Shown here: positions 58,601 through 64,000 of the stretch, one piece after another
How the letters are laid out: every line of letters begins with the position of its first letter
Position numbering within the stretch: position 1 is the stretch's first letter
Origin: Syngnathus acus
Lineage: Eukaryota > Chordata > Actinopteri > Syngnathiformes > Syngnathidae
Direction: 5' to 3'
DNA: 64,000 nt
Assembly (NCBI RefSeq): GCF_901709675.1
Contig: NC_051103.1
Span: 5,131,501 to 5,195,500 of the forward strand
The notes under the pieces: model-generated
Database searches by the model: none
The model's input: the letters and a program-made list of their open reading frames with translations, nothing else
What the model was told of the DNA's origin: nothing
Made by a program: the position numbers and the translations under genes

Positions 58601-61600
58601 TATCTCCATTTCTCATCCCATCCGACTCCCTCTCGTTTTCCTTATTTGTCAAATCCCACTCTCGCCTCTTACGCCGCCCCCATCGTCATCCACTTAAGCT
58701 CGCCGTCATCATCACACGCTGCTTTGCTTTCACGTCGTCTCGAGAGCTTCGTTTCACACAGCGTGGCAGGAGATGATGCGACTGTTTCCTTTTTTGATCT
58801 TAGGTAGGTGGTTAGAGAGCGAGAGAAACAATTATTCTTTAAATTCGACTTGTTTGAAGGTGCTAGCTCAAGAATTGAGTAGATGGACTGTACCAATTTT
58901 ATTTTGGGAAAGAAGGAAGGCCTATATCGAAATTTGAACCCTGAACCTCAGAACTGCGAGGCAGATATGCTAACGTATGAACAACGTCACAGTAACCCCG
59001 AAAGTAAAGTGACCAAAAGCATCCGTCATTGTGTTTTTTTTCCTCCCGCGCTTCCTTGTTCGTGTCTATTTTTGCCGCCTGTGATGTAACAACACATTGA
59101 TGTGCTGGAAGCCTCGCCAGCTACTCTTCATTTTTTTTTTTCTTCCCATTTTTATTATTTTCTTTTCAAAACCAAGACCACCCACTTGCGACACAGCTTC
59201 CATCAGCCTCTTGTGGCAATGTGGGAGTCTTTTTTTTTTTTTTTAAATCCCCTCATAACACAACAAATCTAACATACCCAACACACTTTTGTCCTCCATC
59301 GGGAATTTAAAATACGTTTGATTAAAAGTCCAAAATATTATGCAAAAGGCCTTTCGACAGCTCCCATAATGATTCTTTGTCCCAGTGTGAAAAAGTCCCA
59401 ACGCTTAGCTATGCCGTCACCGCAGCAAAGAAAAGCCAGCAGACTGGAGTGCGCTGTTATGTCGGCGGCGTAGGAAGCGGACAGAGGGCAGATTGTGTCA
59501 CTCTGACTTGACTTGTGTTCTTCTGTAGAGGCCGCCACATGTTTTGTCTCGTGCGCCGCGATGGCATGAAGACACGTCTCTGTCCTCGCACAGTCAGAGG
59601 TTCACCTCCTCCTTCTTTTATTCACCCCCCCCCCCCACTCCCGCTTCTGAAAGAGGCCACTTGTGTGCGTGCCACAACATCCTATTGTGATTACGAAACA
59701 ACAGATAAATCTGCCGCAAAGAATGGACGCTTTCTCTCTCTCTCTCTCTGAATACATACGCCACAAAGACGCGATTCTCCAGCCTGACAAGATTTGGATG
59801 AGGAGGGAAAAAATGGATGGACAGTCATCCCAGCATCCATGTCACTTCTTGCCTCTAGGTTTTTTTTTGTCGCCCAGCCTATTGGTGTCAATCTCATGCT
59901 AGCCCAGTTCCCACGCAAAGCCCTCGCCCCCCCTCCGGCTCTTTGAATCCGTCCATCGACCAGCTTGATCTTTCCACCAAAGCTGCGTAGCTGATACACT
60001 TTCAGATATTTCCAAGTCGGACCAGTGAGTTTGGGAATATTTGCGGCTTTTGTTTCCAGCACGAGACGAAACAAGCGAACACAAAAGCAATTTTTGTCGA
60101 TCCGCGTCTGCTTGCCTGCTACGATTTAATTTGGGATGATCGTGCTTCATCATAACAAACAAACCCCGGGATGAGACTGGCCGCACTCCCGCCCCTCCCT
60201 CCCTCCTTCCCTCCCTCCTCTTTGCAGCTTCATCCACTGTGGTTAATTCCGGCTGCATTGCTCCCTTAGGGCGTCATTGATCGTCATCTAGTGAACTGTA
60301 TGTGGATCTGAGCTCACAATTTCTCTGGTGGGATCAGACTTTACAAGATGGCTGGCAGGAGGAGGAGAAGGTGGAACTTGGCACGATCCACTTTTGCCAC
60401 CGGCAGGGGTCACTCGGGTTCAGGCAGGAAGGGCGTGGAGGGTCTTTGCTTGAGCAGCCTCACCGGGGTCCTGAGGACCCACTTGTGGATGGTCGGGGAC
60501 CGACGCACGACTCGACTGCTGCGAGGCCTCGACGCCGTTCCGGGGTCACGCCGGCAACGCCGCGCTCACTCGCTGTCCTGTTTGTCCTCGGCCTTCACAG
60601 ATGGTGGGAGCGAGGAACTGGCAGAGCCCCGCTCGCCCGGTCTAGACCCTCACCTGAGCCACTTCGGCCAAGGTAAGCATACCTTTAAGAATGCCTCAAT
60701 AAAAATAAATCATTTTATTCAGTAGTTTTTCTGTTAAGTTCTCCAAATCTTTAGGACCACTGATGGGAGTACTGGAGATGTTTTGTAATTTGCTTTTGAA
60801 GTAGGTATACTGGAGAGTTTATCAGCAGTTGGGAGGAAATGTTTTCCATAATTATCCCCCACCCTTGTCCCAATGCCCCCCCACCACCACCACCACACCC
60901 GTGAGCATGTTTGGAACATGTCAACCAGTGTGGGCGTTTGTGTTTGTTTAGAGTCACGAAGCGGCCTAAACGTGTGATTATCGCATCACATTGTAGACTG
61001 AAATACTTTTTTTTTTCCCTTCTTGCATTTGGAGTCGAGACGATCTAAAAATTCAAGATGTTTTTAATCACCATATGTTACGGAAATGCCACCGAGTGCA
61101 CTTTGTGCCACTTCCATCAGAATTGTGATTTTTATTCGTCGTTTGTCACGAAAACAACAAAAGCTATAATTTGACTTTGTGTTACAGTTGATGTGTTTTT
61201 ATCTGAAATTGTTTCAGACCAACACGGACTGAATTTGCATCGTAAATTATAGCGTTGTAAACCTAACATAAACTGTAGTTAGCCACTCTGCCATAAAAAC
61301 ATAATAGACTGCATTTTTATAGAAGTTGGATCAACATTCTTTTTCATTTTTTCTAATGAAATGCCCGCCGTGATTGCGTTTGCATAATCCGACAATATGT
61401 TTTGTAAATCGAATGAAATAAAATGCCGATTCATGCCCGTTGTGCCTCCCCCATCCCGCAGGTGGCAGCTTGGACGACGACTGCGCCTTTGAGGTCGACT
61501 ACTACGCCGCTTTGCCACCGCCTCCGTCGCCGTTCTCCATGGCCGAAGGTGTCCAGCACATTCGCATCATGGAGGGCGTGTCGCGCTCGCTGCCCTCGTC

Positions 61601-64000
61601 GCCGCTGCTCGGTCACCAGGCGCTCGGTATCCGGCTGCAGGCCGTCAAAAAGCTCACAGGTGGGATTGCACGATTATTTTTTTATTCTTTATTTTTGTTT
61701 GTGTGAGGAAGCTGCGGGACATGCTTTGTGATTGCATTTACAGCAGATTTGACTTGGTGGAATTTTATAGTCGGCCACTAGGGTGCACCAGATCATGCAA
61801 TGTTTGATGCTAATTTCTCCTTTTATCCAAATGCTGCAATTTATGTGTAATTATGGTGGAGAGCTCAGGCCGCTTTTTGGTTCTTCAGGTAGATGAAGCC
61901 TAATTTGGGGGGCCTTTGATCAACTGGAGGAGTCTGGATGCGTTTTTTGGTGTCGTCTTGCAAACAAACGGGGTTGCGTTACTTTTTTTTAACTATTTAG
62001 CAAACTTCCATTAAATCTGTAGAATAAATCAAAGCTGTTTGCAGTGCTGGGTGCACTCTGTTGGACAAATGTATTGGGTCGCAACTACTTTGCATGAGCT
62101 TCATTTGCCCTTTGTTGCTGATCACCAGAGCAACATTTCATTTCGTCACTCCGGGCTTTGTCACCCTTTAATTAATCCAACTCGGCGCCACGTCCCGCAC
62201 AGCGTGATAGTGCCAAATGCGTGCATACGTGTACGCTCTGACGTCAAAGGCCGTAGTTCATCCCTCACTCTATTGTCGATGTCCATGCAGGGTTGTGATA
62301 TTATAAAAAATTGTAGCCTACGTACACATTAGCTTTGTGCGGCTCCCACTTTTGTGACACCATATCTTGTCACTGGTTTCACACAAATCCCCTATTTTTA
62401 GTCTGCAGCCATGGCTCATTGTAAGTGTGGGGCGGTATGCGCTGATGACTCGCTTTGACACTTCGCCGAAGTGGTGGATTGACTTGATTTATTGATCGAC
62501 GGGCATTAGAAACGTTTCGAGGTAATTATGTCTATATTCTAAGTAGAACTGGCAGGAAGTCTTCAAAGTATTTTTTTAATGAGAGGCGATTCTGTGGATT
62601 ATTTCAAATTTGCCACGTACACACAAGGCTGCTTGTGACTAAAGCGTCAGTCGCCTCTCGCCAGTTTCACGCCGAATGTCGTTGGGAGTGACAACACACA
62701 CTCAACTACAAAACTACAAATGTGTCTCCAGTAATCATGACGTGCGCGTACTCGCAGCCGTTTTGCACATTGACGACACTCACAAACCCGTGACATTTAT
62801 GAGCCTTGTCGGTCAGTGTCTGGGGAAATAAGCGTGACTGACAGAGATGATTAAAATAGAAAAAGAAAAAAAAAAGTGCTGCTTTAGGCATTAAATGGCC
62901 TCAAAGATGGCTGCACTTTCAAGGGTAAAACAAGGACACGCAGGAGCCGACAAAATCGTCCCCTTTGCAATCCCGCGTGTCCATCAGCGGCAAGACCGCG
63001 CTCCTTTTAATAACAACGCCCTCCTCCCACCCTCGTCGGCTTTTTTTGTTTTTTGATTATACCATTTTCTTCCCGCTTTCCATTCCCACCCTTTTTTTTC
63101 CTCCCCCTCCTTTTCTGCTCGCTGGTTGCCATGACAACAGCAGCACTGCGCCATTCATCCATCGGAAGGACCCAGGCTGGTGTTCCTACTCCGTACATAA
63201 CGGCGCTAAATGCGGACGAAGGCACTCGCTTTCTTTCAGGCTGCCGCATCACTTCTTATTTTTTTGCGGGAGGGTGAAGGTTACCTGCTAGGCTTGGGGT
63301 GTCACCTGTGTAATACCCTCCTCGGACCGGCAGCACCATCAATGCCCCCCCCATCCATCCCTCCCTCCCACCACCCCTTCACTGAGACGCAACCACCTTC
63401 TTCCTCTTCCTCTCACTCCTCCCATCGTCGCCGTATCGGTTACTCGAGTGCAGCATCGCCGTTCCAAAACCCGAGGAGATCCCACTCTTGTCCGAGATAG
63501 GAGGACCCCCCACCCCACCCCTCATCGCTTGACTTTTCTCGCCCAGCCTCCGGGAATGCGGGACCGCGCCTGTTGAGAATGGTGAGCGACCGCCGCGCCC
63601 TCGTCTCTTGTTCGCACGTTGTCGGGGTCGCCGGCGCGGGTCATGTGACGCTGGGCTTACGGGAAGTGATTTGATGCACTTGTCGGCGGGGCGCTCATGA
63701 CGCTAACGTAGGCTGGTGGAGGAGCTGTGAATCAAGCGCTGTGATCAAGTGTTTTTTGTGTGTGCGTGTGTGCGTTCGCGTGGGTGCGCATTCAATTGTC
63801 TTTTGAGTGTGTGTATGTGTGTCTAAGTACAAGCTGTGGGCGGCTAATGATGCACTTTCCCGAGCATAACATCAGACTATGTACCATATGCTTGCATAAA
63901 TAGCTTCAAGTTCTCAGGTGGGAAGGAGGCTAGATGAGTTTCTTTGTGGGGGGGGGGTTGGATACCCACTTCCACCGGCTCTGTTTTTGCAGGCTCCCGA
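55626..64000 (+). CDS. tanc2: TANC-family scaffold protein, N-terminal exons (continues beyond window)
   Basis: TANC proteins are large postsynaptic-density scaffolds with P-loop, ankyrin and TPR domains; only the N-terminal leader is in this window. Coding exons supported: 55626-55692 (exon opens at 55591), 60601-60672, 61462-61659; less certain are 63547-63581 and an exon starting at 63993. The N-terminus MFRNSLKMLLTGGKANRKSR followed by SSDGGSEE agrees with my memory of human TANC2, and GVSRSLPSSPLL is shared with TANC1. All junctions are phase 1, with the codon for aspartate split across the first intron. Introns are long (4.9 kb after the first coding exon). The ankyrin and TPR parts are outside, so TANC1 is not strictly excluded; linkage with 17q21 genes favours TANC2. 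Confidence 0.8.
57669..57705. repeat. CT-rich microsatellite
   Basis: An interrupted (CT)n run directly upstream of the exon-like stretch at 57761-57825, serving as or near its polypyrimidine tract. Confidence 0.85.
57761..57825 (+). other. Exon-like stretch with ATG in a tanc2 intron
   Basis: An acceptor (TTTGTGTCAG ending at 57760) and donor (ACAAAG followed by GTGAGC) bound 65 bp. It contains an ATG in good context at 57775, opening 17 codons (MVQDFYVWGRRGARLTK). The length is not a multiple of three, so inclusion between the tanc2 exons would shift the frame and reach a TAG within the next exon. It may be a poison exon, an alternative noncoding exon or chance. Confidence 0.3.
58915..58990 (-). 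mobile_element. SINE fragment, minus orientation
   Basis: Read on the minus strand, GTTAGCATATCTGCCTCGCA followed by GTTCTGAGGTTCAGGGTTCA matches the same dispersed element family seen at 49285-49490. Only the tRNA-like head remains. Confidence 0.6.
60348..60672 (+). other. tanc2: Possible alternative first coding exon of tanc2
   Basis: An ATG at 60348 opens 84 codons that run without a stop straight through the acceptor at 60600 and into the tanc2 exon in the correct frame. The added segment is arginine-rich, starting MAGRRRRRWNLARS. Third codon positions look GC-rich, like the neighbouring coding exons. A promoter just upstream would give a protein with this leader in place of the usual 22-residue start. 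It could also be a chance open frame in GC-rich DNA. Confidence 0.35.
61660..63546. other. tanc2 intron after the third coding exon
   Basis: About 1.9 kb of AT-rich DNA turning GC-rich after 63100. No exon was seen before the candidate at 63547. Polypyrimidine-rich stretches lie at 63050-63120 and 63340-63430. Confidence 0.45.
63547..63581 (+). other. tanc2: Candidate 35-nt exon of tanc2
   Basis: A pyrimidine-rich acceptor (TTCTCGCCCAG) and donor (GAATG followed by GTGAGC) bound 35 bp. Joined to the previous phase-1 exon it reads 12 codons (ASGNAGPRLLRM) without a stop and ends in phase 0. The exon candidate starting at 63993, after TTTTTGCAG, then continues in frame to the window edge. CpG-rich surroundings make an alternative promoter here possible as well. 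Confidence 0.4.

Larger units (their letters stand above)
55693..60600. other. Intron between the first two coding exons of tanc2
   Basis: 4.9 kb holding a G13 run (57370-57382), a CT-rich microsatellite (57669-57705), an exon-like stretch at 57761-57825, a minus-strand SINE fragment (about 58915-58990), a (TC)n run near 59731 and a CCCT-rich tract near 60190. The part from 60348 to the exon is an open frame that joins the tanc2 frame. Confidence 0.5.

Overview
The window is nuclear DNA of a ray-finned (teleost) fish. The evidence is spliced genes with GT-AG introns of vertebrate families, short introns (many under 150 bp), fish-type interspersed repeats and microsatellites. There are no bacterial, viral or organellar genes. 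The species cannot be fixed from the sequence; a compact percomorph genome would fit. Gene identities rest on remembered vertebrate protein sequences and on gene order, not on a database search. Exon junctions were placed by hand, and reading phase was checked across every junction.

Layout. (1) Positions 1-14062 hold pdzd7 (+, C-terminal part only), lzts2 (-), twnk (-) and mrpl43 (+). This matches the human 10q24 order PDZD7-LZTS2-TWNK-MRPL43 with matching relative orientations. mfsd13a/tmem180 (+, 15573-17712) follows; its human counterpart is also on 10q24 but is not adjacent to the others. (2) From 19 kb the content switches to human 17q21 genes: arhgap27 (+), vps25 (+), wnk4 (+), coa3 (-) and cntd1 (+). 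The run vps25-wnk4-coa3-cntd1 is the mammalian order. (3) From about 48.6 kb to the right edge lie the CpG-rich 5' end and first coding exons of a TANC-family gene, most likely tanc2 (human 17q23). It has long introns and continues beyond the window.

Functions. The genes are housekeeping or neuronal and do not form one pathway. twnk and mrpl43 (mtDNA helicase and mitoribosome) share a divergent promoter region that contains a diverged tandem array of about 222 bp per unit. coa3 and cntd1 share a divergent promoter of about 350 bp. wnk4 (chloride-sensing kinase), vps25 (ESCRT-II), arhgap27 (endocytic RhoGAP), pdzd7 (hair-cell scaffold), lzts2 (beta-catenin/centrosome regulator) and tanc2 (postsynaptic scaffold) are independent genes.

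I found no convincing undescribed biological system. The observations most worth checking are the promoter tandem array between twnk and mrpl43, alternative first exons of arhgap27 and tanc2, a duplicated splice acceptor and a terminal intron with a shared stop in wnk4, a modified KLHL3-binding acidic motif in Wnk4, and the junction between the 10q24-type and 17q21-type blocks.
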